This document shows, piece after piece, positions 42,501-54,149 of a stretch of DNA of 64,000 bases (positions are counted from its first letter, which is position 1; every line of letters begins with the position of its first letter). A program made the translations under genes and the position numbers. The notes under the pieces are model-generated. The model was not told the origin of the DNA. It saw only the letters and a program-made list of their open reading frames with translations, and ran no database searches. The DNA is from Enoplolaimus lenunculus (taxonomy: Eukaryota > Nematoda > Enoplea > Enoplida > Thoracostomopsidae). Location: positions 1 to 64,000 of the forward strand of contig JASANG010000783.1 of the NCBI GenBank assembly GCA_030248215.1. Reading direction: 5' to 3'.

Positions 42501-45500
42501 TAGGCTTAGATTTAGGCTTAGGAGTATGCTTTAATACTGTTCCGTCCGTAATCTTTACATTGGTCCTATCAAATAGTTTTATTTTTTCTTGTTTATCGAA
42601 ATTATGCAAGGCGCTTGAGGGTAGTTTAGCATAGAATTGCCATGCGGTCACTGTAACAAAAGTTATTTTTGGTGCCCAACTGGGAAAAGTTATTGTGAAT
42701 GCTACATAAAATGCATTATTAAAATAATTGTTAACAACTGTGAATGTTGTTCTGTTTCCTTTAGAAAAACTTTGAGTTTCATACCAAAATTTTCAATCGA
42801 ATTTAGTGCCTGCGTTTTTAACTATAGGGCCTACCCACTAAGGTTAATCCCAAGCATAATTGCAAGCGCAAACCCTGTCATAAGCCTAATCCTAAACCTA
42901 AGCCTATTTTAAGCCTAACCTTAAATTTCACAGTCTCAGTCTTCCTGCCTAAGGCTCGGATAACTGTTAACTTAGACCGATAATTTTTAACACAAAGAGT
43001 TTGAAGGATGATAATATATTTCCTTGAATTTTAACACTTTTTTTTAGATTGAGCGGGTTGGTTCATTGTGGTCACGTCGATATGTCCGAAAGCGATGACG
43101 TGGCTGATCGGTTTCACGTCGACGATGACGACGAATGTCCGACTTTTATGTTGTAAGTACACTGCAAAAAATGATGAGTCAAACTGACTTCCTCCGAAAT
43201 AGGCTGTACGGGATTATACAAACTGAGTCAAATTTGACTCCGCCAGAGTCAAACGTACAACTCAGTCAGTCGAATTTGACTCTGGCTGAGTCGAATTTGA
43301 CTCAGTTTGTGTAGTCCCGTAAAGTCTATTTTGGAGCGAGTCAATTTGATTCATCATTTTTTGCAGTGTAAAAATGGTTTGTACTCAAATGGTCAATAAT
43401 TGTTTTCAATTTTTAAACATGGAAACGTTTTTTTTGCATCGCTGTAGCAATATATCCAAACTGATTAAATATGAGGCGTTCCAAGAATTGAAATATTAAA
43501 AATATTGTTGAAAAATACATTTTGTCTATATTTTTGTTATAGCAACGCATAGCGGCAAGCGGGTGGCGTACGGCACATTAAACTATAGCGCAACTCTAAC
43601 AGTATATTAGAAATTTTGTTTGCAGTCAAACGACAAAATTCGTTGCTTTTTTCGAATCTAACAACAAGACCCACTAGAAATATGTGGGCGGTGGAATAGA
43701 TTTAGGCCAGGCATAACCAACTTGATAATATGCAAATTTGAAAAACCTGTTTCAGTTTGTATCACGATAATACACCTTGAACACTGGCGTGTATTTTAGA
43801 TTCAGACGCGGTAAAATGTACCGTTATAAAGACCAAGCTCGAGATATTAAATCGCTCACTCAATTTGCTCTTCATCGATTCAAAGAACAACGCGGACATC
43901 GAGTGCCTGATCCGCCTACAAAGCTGTAAGTAGTAGAAATTGTGACAAGTTTATTTAGAAAATTAAAATTTTAGCAGTTGCAACAACCAATACTGCAAAT
44001 GATCAGTGACCAAATTATTTTGGTTTTAGAATATTCGTATTTGGGATGTTGTTTTTGTGAGGCACCGAAAAGTTGAGAAAAGTATTTTCAAATTGTGTGT
44101 GTTTCAATAAATATTTAAGTTTGATGTGCGTTCAAAACGGTGATTATGATTGCTATATCTTCCAGATTTTACCGCGCTGTGCGAGTAATACTATTAAGAA
44201 GCGTGGGAGGCGCTAGTCGTAATTTTGTTATTAAATGCTTTGCAATAGTCACTAAACGTATCTTAGGTTATTAAACAAGATTTATTTTTTCGTTTTTTTT
44301 AGAAAATTTTAATAATTTTTATTTTTTTTTCTTTCTTCAATGTGTTGGTCATTTGGATCATACATACTGTCCCTTAGCTGCACGCCTGTCTGACACAGAG
44401 CGAGTCTAAACCCGTGTGAAATTTGGGATTGCAAACTTTCGTTGCTGGCTTGTTTCGTAATCTTTTAGTTTAGACGCGGGGTTATACTGCCGATTGTGTT
44501 GCTGAGAAAATGTTTTTAAAGTTTTGCAGTTTATTTTAGCGAAGAAATATTCGAAGAGATCAAAGAAGGCATTTATGAACTTTTCGTAAGTTTTAAAGTT
44601 GTTTCTTACACAAGGATTACAATTTGAACACTGTAGGATATATGACGTTTAATGGTTCAGCTGTTCAGTTGAAACTATCGTATCTAACACTTTTCGAACA
44701 GTTGGCACACGTATCTGAAATTGCCAGAATTGCAGGGTTGACCAGTTTTGGAAAAGTTTTGTTTTTATTGTTTTTGAGTGAATAATGTGTAATTTATTTT
44801 CTCAAAATCATTTGTATACAAACATTCCGTAAATTACAAAGCGCACATGTTGGAAATGCTACTGTCTGTTACATTTTGACACGCATGGTACATCCCGAGG
44901 TGTGTGTTTCAAGATCCGGCCGAACGCGGATCTTCATCTGTGCCAAGATTTTTGTCGGAGATTTCAGCAGCGAGATTTTTGTGTAACTTGGTCAACGTTC
45001 TGCTTTCCGTTGATGTTTGTTTCTAACTTTAGACCAATTTTGGAACTTTTAACTGCCGACATTTGTTGAAAAACATGCTTAAAACGAAATTTTTGCAGCA
45101 TGTTGCAGATTATTGTTCAAGTTAGGCAAATTAACGTATTGTTCATATTTGGTTTAGGTTCAGTCAAAATTTGTTGACCTTTGGTTTTTTTTTACTTCCG
45201 GCCTTCTATTACACCCTCTGTTGCCATGATGATAGCAAGGCCTATGGAATCTTGAGGTGATAATAAGATTAACCTTACGGCACGAAGTTGAATACACCTT
45301 GATTCAGTTTTGATATCGCAGCGCCGAGCGTATGCGTCTAATCGGACGGTATAGTATTAACCCCTTCTCACATTGAGTTGCCTGTAGGCAACTCAGCGCA
45401 GTGTAAATACGTTAAATAGTATATATCGCATCGTGTTTAACTATTGCAACACGTATACATAGTACTAAATCACCACAAGACGTGAGAGCCCCCTCGGGCT

Positions 45501-46240
45501 CGAGCGTCATGCTCCTATAGCTGAGTGGTAATGGTATACGCCTCCCACTGCAGTCACTGGATTTCGAATCCTAGCATAAAAGTAGGTCTCAGGGGAAATA
45601 GAAAATATTCATGTGAGAAAGGGTTAAGGACTGAAGAGAGTATAGCATTAGCTCAGATGTAGCTAACAATTGGTTTTGGAAAGTTATACTTTCAACCAAA
45701 TTCAGAGTTTCCTGAGCGGTCTGGGTGGCCGAAAAATTAACTAAAATGTAAATCGTGAAGACGGTATAAAAGTGCGTATTTTGCTACTTTTTGACAATTT
45801 TTCAGAGTCTGTATGCTTGTAATATATAGGTACATTTATGAGCATTTCTGTCGCAGAAACTGTTATCCAGAATTGACAGCCTATACATAGTGGCAATGGT
45901 TGTGAATCATGATTTTACCGGTATCCGGACGCCGAGTTGTATTGCGGAGTTCCAAAAAGGGTTAATTAAAAACGTGTGTCAAAATACATCGTCTCGTTCA
46001 TCTGTTTCGTTTTTAAGTAATTGCTACGGGCTACTTTTAAAGGCGCAGGCCATAAGGCCGCGACTTCGAAAGGTCGAGTGTCAATTTTTAAAATTTATGT
46101 TTAAGGAAGACAGATTATACATTATCATTATAATCCTGTTCGTCCTGCTCACGTTCTTCCTTATGGTTTGGGTTGCCGTGAAAATTGTCCTGAAACGGAA
46201 AGTCGACGCCGAAACGACCGAAAAAGAAAAAGAATCATGA
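39522..46240 (+). CDS. ER-type thioredoxin-like membrane protein, paralogue 1, eight exons
   Basis: Exons: 39522-39969, 40742-40933, 41849-41993, 42296-42358, 43048-43152, 43800-43925, 44540-44585 and 46106-46240; 419 residues. A signal peptide (LVAFVFIVVLVYLECLPSIQ) is followed by a Lys/Ala-rich, then an Asp-rich stretch (poly-Asp near residues 90-125). First thioredoxin-like domain from ~127: RNVLVIF, active-site-like CPTC (C156, C159), FPALVYYRRHSPILYDGDF. Second domain: IDWFVLFYDEKDPEC without a CxxC, then CPTFMLFRRGKMYRY. The C-terminus has one membrane helix (LFVLLTFFLMVWVAV) and a charged tail. Known logic of such folds suggests ER-lumenal folding or calcium binding (PDI/TMX or calsequestrin-like); the exact orthologue is not recognised. 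The last acceptor (TTTAAG) is weak and the least certain join. A MITE touches the exon 5 donor. Confidence 0.88.
39798..39895 (+). repeat. GAT/GAC codon tract in exon 1
   Basis: A GATGAC-rich run encodes nearly uninterrupted aspartate in the first thioredoxin-like gene, split by one NGA. The second gene has a much shorter acidic run here (SGSDDDDYD), so the tract has expanded or contracted since duplication. Confidence 0.9.
42099..42152 (+). mobile_element. Right end of a TTAGGC-type MITE in intron 3
   Basis: CAGCTTAGGAGTATCCTTAT and CCCTGTTCTTTACCATTGGC; the left part is absent. Confidence 0.65.
42374..42567 (+). mobile_element. TTAGGC-type MITE in intron 4 of paralogue 1
   Basis: GGTCCATGTAAAGATCACAG to CCGTAATCTTTACATTGGTCC. 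It starts 16 bases after the end of exon 4 (42358). Confidence 0.85.
42840..42912 (-). mobile_element. Degenerate TTAGGC-type sequence in intron 4
   Basis: AAGCCTAATCCTAAACCTAA and nearby hexamers without ends. Confidence 0.4.
43160..43368. mobile_element. CACTGC-type palindromic MITE abutting a splice donor
   Basis: CACTGCAAAAAATGATGAGT to TCATTTTTTGCAGTG, with TA at both sides. The left TA (43158-43159) is part of the exon 5 donor GTAAGTA at 43153-43159. The paralogous donor at 59217 (GTAAGTCTAAG) has no MITE. Confidence 0.92.
43555..43610. mobile_element. End fragment of the GCGCAACTC-type element in intron 5
   Basis: GGCAAGCGGGTGGCGTACGG and ACTATAGCGCAACTCTAAC match the right terminus at 34480-34493. 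Confidence 0.6.
45357..45627 (+). mobile_element. piggyBac-like MITE (TTAA ends) with tRNA-like segment, in intron 7
   Basis: TTAA at both ends; ends CCCCTTCTCACATTGAGTTG and the inverse of CCCTTTCTCACATGAATA. Inside, on the plus strand, the tRNA-like TAGCTGAGTGGTAATGG (A-box-like) is followed by GGATTTCGAATCC (B-box-like) about 40 bases later, and GTTGCCTGTAGGCAAC forms a perfect hairpin near the left end. It lies 480 bases before the membrane exon of paralogue 1. Confidence 0.85.
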
Positions 46241-46646
46241 TCGTGGTATATATTTTGACACCTGTAGCTGTTTTGTATTGATATTGGTTTATATGCAGAG
46301 ATAGTATGGGGGTGAAAATTTTCAAGTTGATTTTACCGCGTGGATCATTTTTTGTCGGATCTCTGATGGGGATTCTCACGAACCGCCAATTTTGGAGCAT
46401 GCATGCAGATATGCAGACTGGGATGCGTGCACCTTGATTGGTTATAATCGTTGAATAAGGTAGCGCTTGAGTTTTATTAAAGGATTGTGTACACAAACCC
46501 GATTTCGGATCACGTCCTATGGGTAATCTCATTGCAATCTGAGTCCCTATATGATTTTTATGTTTATATAAGCAAACAGATATAAGAGTGTTTGTTTTTT
46601 AGCGATTTCGTAAGTAAGGTTATATTAAGTAGGCATAACATGCATT
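46241..46646. other. 3' flank of paralogue 1
   Basis: No canonical AATAAA was seen close after the stop, and no repeat termini were recognised. Confidence 0.4.
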
Positions 46647-46976
46647 GGTTTTAGCAAGAGTGGATGATCACAAATTAACAAGTGTGCAACTTGGTACATT
46701 CTGTGTTGTAGAAACGTATGTACCCGCCACGCGTTGCATTTTTACCCTTCCCCCCTTTATTTAGAGGGGGTACAACCGGTGCGAACCATGGCACTTTATG
46801 TATGCGGCGTCAAACATGATTCCATTATAGTTTAAATTAGGGTATTCACGAGATAGTGACCCCCCCTCTCAACAAGGGGGGGTCGGCCAAAAACGCAACA
46901 CCCGGTGGTACATTTGGTGCCAAGTGTGGACCTCGAATGTTGTACACTCTTGTCATTATCCACTCTTGGTTTTAGC
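46647..46976 (+). mobile_element. AAGAGTGGATGAT element with perfect 9-bp target duplication
   Basis: The 312-bp element (46656-46967) is flanked by GGTTTTAGC on both sides. Ends AAGAGTGGATGATCAC and ATTATCCACTCTT. A 9-bp duplication is characteristic of Mutator-like elements; the short ends do not by themselves prove this. The copy at 15537 has lost its duplication. Confidence 0.88.
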
Positions 46977-47514
46977 AATTAGGATTCCTTGCTATAAAAG
47001 GATGGACATAATTAATGTTTTGGTACGTTTGTGCATATGTTTCGCTATTTCATTTAGTCTGTATTAGTTCGATTTTAGGAACACATTTGTTATTGAATAC
47101 TCAGGACATTTGACGTGGTATATCTTGACTATGTCAGTGTTGTTGGTTTTAATTTTTAGGAATTATGTATTAAATTCTAGTTTATTTTGTTTTACGATTA
47201 TTTTCAGTGCCATTTTACCTCGTTTTTGCTTTTAGACTGCCAATCCATGCATTTGTAATTCATTTCAAATGACAGCCGCATAATTCTTACGATATTGGGA
47301 TTTTGTCGTATACAGTGTGCTTTTCGTTCCAAACGCTGTTGCTCTACAAATTTAAAATTAATATGAACTCAAACTTTGTAAAAATTGATAATTTTAAGTT
47401 AAATGCAGTTGACAGCAGGTGATTTTTGTGTTTGCCGTTTTAGTAGCAAACATTTATAAATGAATTATAGTTTTGGGTTTGTAAAAATATTAAGTTAGTG
47501 TTAACTTTCCGCTG
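46977..47514. other. No recognised feature
   Basis: AT-rich DNA between two mobile elements, with no supportable exon. Confidence 0.4.
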
Positions 47515-47714
47515 CGCTGCAAAAAAATGGTGATTCAAATTCACTCACTCCGAAATAGGCTTTTCCTGACTACACAAACTGAGTCAAATTCGATTAACTG
47601 AATCTCTCAGTGAGTCGAATTTGACACCTGGCGGAGTGGAAGTTGGCTCAGTTTGTGTAGTCAGGAAAAGCTTATTTCGGAGATAGTCAATTTGACTCGC
47701 CATTTTTTACAGTG
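47515..47714. mobile_element. CACTGC-type palindromic MITE
   Basis: CGCTGCAAAAAAATGGTGAT to CGCCATTTTTTACAGTG, with the CTTTTCCTGACTACACAAAC inner variant. Confidence 0.85.
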
Positions 47715-47965
47715 TGTAAGCAGCAGCCACGGAGTTTTTATTGTTCTGACCACTTAGTGGTCTAAAACAGACTTAAAAATTACAGGATTTGGGTACAAAT
47801 ATGCATTATTAATTATGGCAAATGTTCGCAAAACAGAAAGATGTTTTTTTATTTTAAATTGTATACTGGCAAGCACTGTATAAAGGTGAAATTAATTTTC
47901 TAGCACCGGAATGAACAATATTTTAATGACGACCTGTGCTGTTATATAATATATACGTTTTCTAA

Positions 47966-48110
47966 AACATTCACATGTGTGAATAACCATGCAAGATCAC
48001 TGAATTTATTGCAGCCGATTTCTCATTGGCTGATGAAAAAATTCAAGATTTGTGCGGAATTTGCAGCTGCAAGTGCTCGTAGCAAAAACTTGCACGTGTG
48101 AACAAGTCTT
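47966..48110. mobile_element. Half of a CACGTGCAA-type MITE
   Basis: It starts at the inner ACATTCACATGTGTGAATAA motif, contains CTCATTGGCTGATGAAAAAA, and ends CTTGCACGTGTGAACAAGTC. The left half is absent. Confidence 0.75.
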
Positions 48111-48251
48111 CAACGATTTCGCGTTGTTTTAGTTTTGTTTACGTCAGCTTTTAGTTGCTTTATTGCGGCTTCATGCACACTTATTCGGTCCGCTGTGAAC
48201 AAAATTTAATGTTAAAATTTATCGTGCTTAACTCACAGTTTGTGTCAGACA

Positions 48252-48490
48252 TGGTCAGGGGTGGGCGGTCTCGGGTAAAAGCCGAGGCTGAGACCGAGAC
48301 CGAGATTGATACCTGATTATCGAGACCTGGCCATGAAAAGTCTCGGTCTCGGTTAATTTTTAGTCGTCTCACATCGTTGAATCCTCGACTCTGGTCTCGG
48401 TTTCAATCCACAGAGACTCAAAAATCCGAGACTGAGACCTGCCGAATACCGACATTTGCGGAGACCGAAACTCCTATCTCTGGACATGGA
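48252..48490. mobile_element. GTCTCGG-rich hAT-type fragment
   Basis: AGGGGTGGGCGGTCTCGGGT is a common hAT-type terminus. The body alternates GAGACC and GGTCTCGG in both orientations. A right terminus was not identified. Confidence 0.5.
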
Positions 48491-48559
48491 TTTAGATTTG
48501 TAACTTAGTCGTTCTGCTCCACTAGTTGTATCGCTAGAAGTCTTTCGATGATGCCTTTG

Positions 48560-48741
48560 GTCCATGTAAAGATCAGGGGTACAACGGTTTTCTGTGGGAT
48601 TAGAAAAGAGTAAGCTTAAAAGCTTTAGACTAATTTTTTACTTCGCTTTAGGCTTAGGCTAAGAAATACTCATTCTTACGCTTATGCTTAGGCTTAGGAA
48701 TATGCTTATAACACTGTTCCAGCCGAGTTCTTTACATTGGC
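48560..48741 (+). mobile_element. TTAGGC-type MITE
   Basis: GGTCCATGTAAAGATCAGGG to CGAGTTCTTTACATTGGCC, with short GCTTAGGCT runs. Confidence 0.85.
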
Positions 48742-49162
48742 CGTGCTTTTTATACGTTTGCAAACAATTTTGATATGATTTATTGTTGCATAATTTAAAT
48801 TAAAATGGCTGACAATATTGTACAAGAGATGATAGGTTTCACAAGCCGTTTGGACACCGTCCCACAGTATGAAATGAGTGAATGCTGTTGATAAATTCAA
48901 AACCAAAATGAATTTTGTAATGAGTTGCTTCTCTGTTTTAAAGTTTTGAAGGAATGCAGCTTATAATAATTATAGCTTTTGCAACAGTTGTGTGCCAAGA
49001 GGAAACTGTAAGCTGACGTTTAAGCGTATCGCGACTGAAGCAATATAATTATGTATGCCAGAATTAGAACAAGTAGTTTCACGACTGTGTAAAATACAAA
49101 GTTCACGCTTCCGTATCGGTTTTATAGGTTTTTGCGTTTACGGTTCGATTCACTCAACGTTC

Positions 49163-49518
49163 ATGTACTCTCTAAAAGCTTAAACTAACTGGATTTAAGC
49201 TTAAGCTAATCCTCCAGCATTAAACTAACCTTTTAGATTAACGAAACTAGCAGGTTGGTTCATGCTTAAACTCATTTAAAATCTTACATATTTTCAGTTT
49301 AAGCTAAACTTATTAAAGTCTTAAATACACGGCTGCACTTGTTACTTAATCTAAAAATAAACTTACTTAAACTCGTGTTAGACTTAAAAACACGTTAGTT
49401 TAAGTAAAACTTAAAATTCTAGTTTAGTTAGTCCGTCCAGCCATTTAAGTTTTACTTAAAACTGATATTCCAGTTTAGTTAAGCTATAATTTAAGTTTAA
49501 GTTTTTAGAGAGTATGAT
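49163..49518. mobile_element. CTCTCTAAAA-ended palindromic element
   Basis: ATGTACTCTCTAAAAGCTTA at the left and TTAAGTTTTTAGAGAGTATG at the right, with many TTTAAG/CTTAAA motifs between them. The only copy seen in this window. Confidence 0.7.
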
Positions 49519-50224
49519 CAGAAGTTAGCACTTTTATCCCACGCTTATGAGGTGCCGATCAATTCTGAACTCTGATATATTGAGCATCGCTAAAACGAAA
49601 TTCAACTTTCGGAATCATTCAATGCTGCATTATCTTATTTTTTTACTGTTTTATTAGCGCGCCCAAGTTCAATTGTCCTGCATAATATCATATAATATTT
49701 AGTAGAATTTGAGAATATCATATGATATCCGCATAAATGTCTCGCAGTATCATCTGACAAAAGGCTATTTGTATATGACGATTGCTTGAGATCAGTGATT
49801 TGTAAGTCAATGTCCTGTGATATTCACATTTTGTGTACATAACCGCTATTCTGATCACAATTTTATGTCGACGTCGAACCAACTTGAACGAAACGTGTTC
49901 CAAGCTGACCCAGTTGTAACGTGAACCCCGCATTAGCAAAAATGGGACTTCGAAAAGGGGTACAATTTTTAACATCTACGTGAAAAAATTTTGCCAATGT
50001 TACGCCTTAATAACAAAAATTATTTACAGATCAATCAAAATAGTGTTGGCATCTAGGCTAAACCGAAAGAAGAAAAATATAAGTATTATTAGTCATCACT
50101 GCCAACACGAGTTCATTCTTCATACTAATCCAAGTCACTTTTCAGTTATTGGATCCCAATGTTTAAAAAACAACTAATATAAGTTGTCACGATACGCTTG
50201 TTGTTGAACAAGGAATGATGTAGC

Positions 50225-50617
50225 CAGGGTGCAACTGGAATTATAAAATACCGGAACCGGAAAAAATATTTGTTACCGAAAAAAATTCATTTAAGCGCTA
50301 TTTTATATCGCTTTTAATGCTGTAAACACACCATTGAGAATGCCAAAATCCTGAAACAAATGCAGCCGGTGAAAACATGTGACAAATTATGGAGTATGGC
50401 ACAAATTGAAAATTTTGGCAATACAAGCTCGGACAATTTTAGATAAATAAGTTAGAAAAATACACCAATTTTTCTTAAATTTTCGAACGAGAAAAAATAT
50501 TCAATACCTAAAATACCGCAAAAATTCCGGTGAAGAAATACCGGATTTCTTACCGGAACCGGATAATGAAAAATACCGGATTTTGCTACCGGAACTGGAA
50601 TTCTGGTGAGCACCCTG
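50225..50617. mobile_element. hAT-like element with 8-bp target duplication
   Basis: CAGGGTGCAACTGGAATTAT to TTCTGGTGAGCACCCTG, flanked by GATGTAGC and TATGTAGC. ACCGGAACCGGA blocks at both sides. Same terminus class as the elements at 5064, 25598 and 35975. Confidence 0.85.
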
Positions 50618-50625
50618 TATGTAGC

Positions 50626-53600
50626 CCGATTCGTAATTGCGGCACCTGTTTAGTTCAACAGCTTAAATTACAGTTGTAGGAGTTTCGCTATCAAGGTGAG
50701 ATGGATACGGATCCGCTGACCACCAAGATCACCGGTCTTAGCTTTACAGTTTAAATTTGGAAAGTGACACTTAACTCATTATTGATGGTATTATAATAAT
50801 TTATTAAAATTTAGGATTAATAAAATATTCAGCTCTATTTTTGTGAGTCGATTTCGAGCAATTACCCTTGCTGACAGTGGTATAGCTGTTGAAATATTGT
50901 TCCGGTCCGCAGCGATATCAAGTTGAATAGTCCACATTGTACGAGATACTAAACTGAAGATTTATAATTTGCTCCAAGCCATTTTGAAAAAATCCACGGG
51001 TGACGTGTGCAGTACTGTTGTCTTTGACCATGCACAGGCACACTCCATTGAAACTTAGCTTAGTACCAATGATATGATTTTATACTTTTTAGGGGCAAAT
51101 GGTTTTGCTTCAACCGAGACATGTGTTCACAAATGATAATTATTAGTCTCTGAACCTAACATACGACACAATTTCAAATGTCTGCAACAAAACAGAACTT
51201 TTTTGACGACTGTGATAATCAATATATTATGATGCCAAACTGAATGCCAGTACGGTTCATATTATTCTCAGTATCAAAGTAGTAAAATACGGTGCCACTC
51301 AATTGAAGTTTACCGTACTTGACAAACAACCATTCCATGATACCAAGTATAATTTACCAATGTAAAACAAAACAGAAAATATATGTAGAATTTGCTGTGA
51401 AAAACTAGACTATAACTTAGGTGAAAAACTAATATGTTTGCGTCGTGTTACAACCGCTTAGATTTAACTATAAATTAAACACTATAGGTTTTGTAATTTT
51501 TATTCAGCTTGCTCACTCTAATTCCCAAAAATTACGTCTAAATCTAATGCAAGTATCCGAAACCTATATAAAATTACTTCTACGATCACTATACGCCTTG
51601 ATTAGTGAAAAGTTATACAGTCTTTAGATACATTTTATAACTTTTCATTTTATAACTTTTAACCTTTGGTAAATTTTTGCATTCGTGTTCTCGATAGTTT
51701 TTAAAACATTGGACCTGTAAGCTCCAAATTTAGACTTTGTTGTAGGTCTACGAGTATGTAAACACTAATCCAAAAAAACGCAAGTTTTAATTATAAATTG
51801 TCCATTATGTCGCTAATAGAAATGCAATTTCCATTGTTTACAGACACAATTCATACATTTTTGTTTGGAAACCACAATTTTCAATTACACAATTTTTCAG
51901 TGCAGCATAATACGGGTGGTCTGCAGCGGCACGTTCAAGTTCTGCTAAATTTGTTTATCCTGATATAAACCGGATGCTGAGACGCAAACGTAAGCATTGG
52001 TGCTTGGCAAAGATAAACAAAAACTTTTCAGAATAGAATACTCTGGACAAAAAATGCTTTAAAACTGTAAAATATTTACGTACAGCAGAGAAATTGATAT
52101 ATTTAGAACAAAAATTGTAACCTCAGCAATATTTATAAGTATGTTAATGATCGTATTCCGGCTAAATCGGCAGTAAAGTGCCTTAAAATCTCATTAGGAG
52201 AATTATACACCGTTGACAATGTTAGCTGTGACATGTTAACAGATGCTTTTGGTTCAGTTTTTGAAGTCAAACAACCCATTTTTCAAACTCAAACATTGAA
52301 AAATCTTACATACAGTTTATCCTTTAAACGTGGAAAAATCGTTATACGGTTATCGTTGTGCGAAACAATCATTAGTCAAAAGAACACTTAATTTTGCATA
52401 ATCGTTTTTAGAACTTTGGCGTCTCCGAACAAATCTTTTAGCAGTCTCTCAATGCCTGAATTCCGAAATTAATGTTTGTCCAAAAATGTTTGCGTTGTCA
52501 CAAAACGTCACTGCACAAGAAAACTATAAAAACATTTGATACCTAAATTTACTAATACCAAGCGAAACGATTGAAATATAGCTTTATAAGCAGACAACAT
52601 ATATTTCTTGAATACCTGAAATAATATTTTTGAAGCTGCATTTAATAAATTTTACGCTGTTTTAAATGCAGTTTGTTTACGTAGTCATATTTTGCACAGC
52701 TTCCTTTGATTTCCCTGTCGATTATAATATCTTTTAAAGGTAAATTTGGTGTGAAAACTTTGTTTAGTTCTGTTTTTAATAAGAGGTTTTTTGTTTGTTA
52801 TAGACTGTGCGTCGTTTTATTACCTACAATAGTTGCGTGCAGTTGTCAAAAATTGTTATAGTAAAGCATATTCCTAAGCCTGAAACCTACGCTTAAATCT
52901 AAGCAAGCAAGCAAACAACCTATTCAATATAAATTAAATTTTTTGTAGACATTTTTACCAAATTACTAATATGTAAGCTGTGGTCATTATACGTGTTACC
53001 ACCAAATTTTTCAGTGCAAGTGTTCATAATATAAAATATTGTATGTGCACCTAAGTGGCCCTGGATGACAGTTTAAAGCTCGGAAAATAACAGAGTGTTT
53101 ACTGAGCAGCCTCATATTGTAAAACGTAGTCGGTTAACAAAATTTTGACCCCTGACATAGAGCATGTTATTTTGCATAATTGTAATATACTGCAAAAGGT
53201 ACTTGAGAATAAGCGATCAGTATATTCGTAGCTAGTGCTATGAAATATTTTTACAGTTTAAGTTTTGGAACTGTTAGAGTGAATAGTGAATGCACAAAAA
53301 GTGACAACGTTCAATTGTGTTATTTTGCAAGTAAATTTTTACAACCTGTGTTTGCTTCTGTGTCATAAGATTATTGTTCTTAAAAATTCTGGCTTACGGA
53401 GTTTGGGAAGCAGACGCCACTAGTTCGAACTGTCAGTCAAGGCAGGAATGATAGTAAACAACCTGTCTAATTTTTTACTAAGCAGCCGCGCCTGTAGCCA
53501 TGGAGGGCAGATCGGGATATGAGACCTTTTAATTAAGCAGCTGAAAATGCGCTCGTGGGTCAGGTTTAGTTCTGCGGAACCTTACGCCGCCAACTGCTTT

Positions 53601-53874
53601 ACTTGTCAACTTTATGTCCACACGTATGCTGCCGACATGCAAACCTACTGTATAGTACAATGCATTAATATTGCGCCTGCATGCGGACAAGTAAATCTAA
53701 CATACTTAAACTGAAAGTTCAGAGTAACCGCGACTTTGAGTTAAATTTGAGCGGAATCGTTCAGATACTACGTGAGATATGGGCCCTCACAATCGCCTCC
53801 GAGCACAACTCAACATGGCTATTTGTATACGTGGTGTAGACGTGTACATGCATAGTCTACGTAATGTTAAACAA
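50626..53874. other. Long gene-free interval
   Basis: More than 3 kb of AT-rich DNA with only a TTAGGC-type remnant at 52862-52915 (GCATATTCCTAAGCCTGAAA). No supportable exon, RNA gene or full transposon was found. Single-copy or very old repeat DNA. Confidence 0.5.
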
Positions 53875-54090
53875 CATGCATACACGAACACATATAGCAC
53901 TAGGCAAAAATATAGTATCGGCAGCGTGGTGCAATGGGTAGCGCGCTTAACTCGTGAGCGAGAGGTCCGAGGTTTGATTCTCGGCGTGGACCAATCTGTC
54001 GGAGAAATTAAGGGGAATATAAGTATATTCGCAATACTTTCGAGAAAGGGTCGTTTGGACAGTGCAGTTCTTACATCAAGCCCATGGATT
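53875..54090 (+). mobile_element. tRNA-derived SINE
   Basis: Header CATGCATACACGAACACATA; tRNA-like body from about 53931 with A box GTGGTGCAATGGG and B box GGTTTGATTCT; tail GAAATTAAGGGGAATATAAG, CGCAATACTTTCGAGAAAGG, CAGTGCAGTTCTTAC. The anticodon-loop region differs between copies, as expected of a SINE and not of functional tRNAs. Confidence 0.8.
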
Positions 54091-54149
54091 CGGAAAATTT
54101 TAAACTCATGGTCCGGCACGACCGTTTAATGAAAGGGAATGTTAAGACA

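Noticed and set aside
46082-46240. Using the CAG at 46109-46114 as acceptor of the membrane exon
   Set aside because: It would put the exon out of frame and destroy the hydrophobic helix; the TTTAAG site six bases or more upstream keeps phase 0.
53931-54000. Functional tRNA genes at the three SINE bodies
   Set aside because: Anticodon loops and stems differ among copies and acceptor stems do not pair well; conserved header and tail fit a SINE family.
53787-54129. Open frames of 110-116 codons on both strands
   Set aside because: They overlie the tRNA-derived SINE at 53875-54090.
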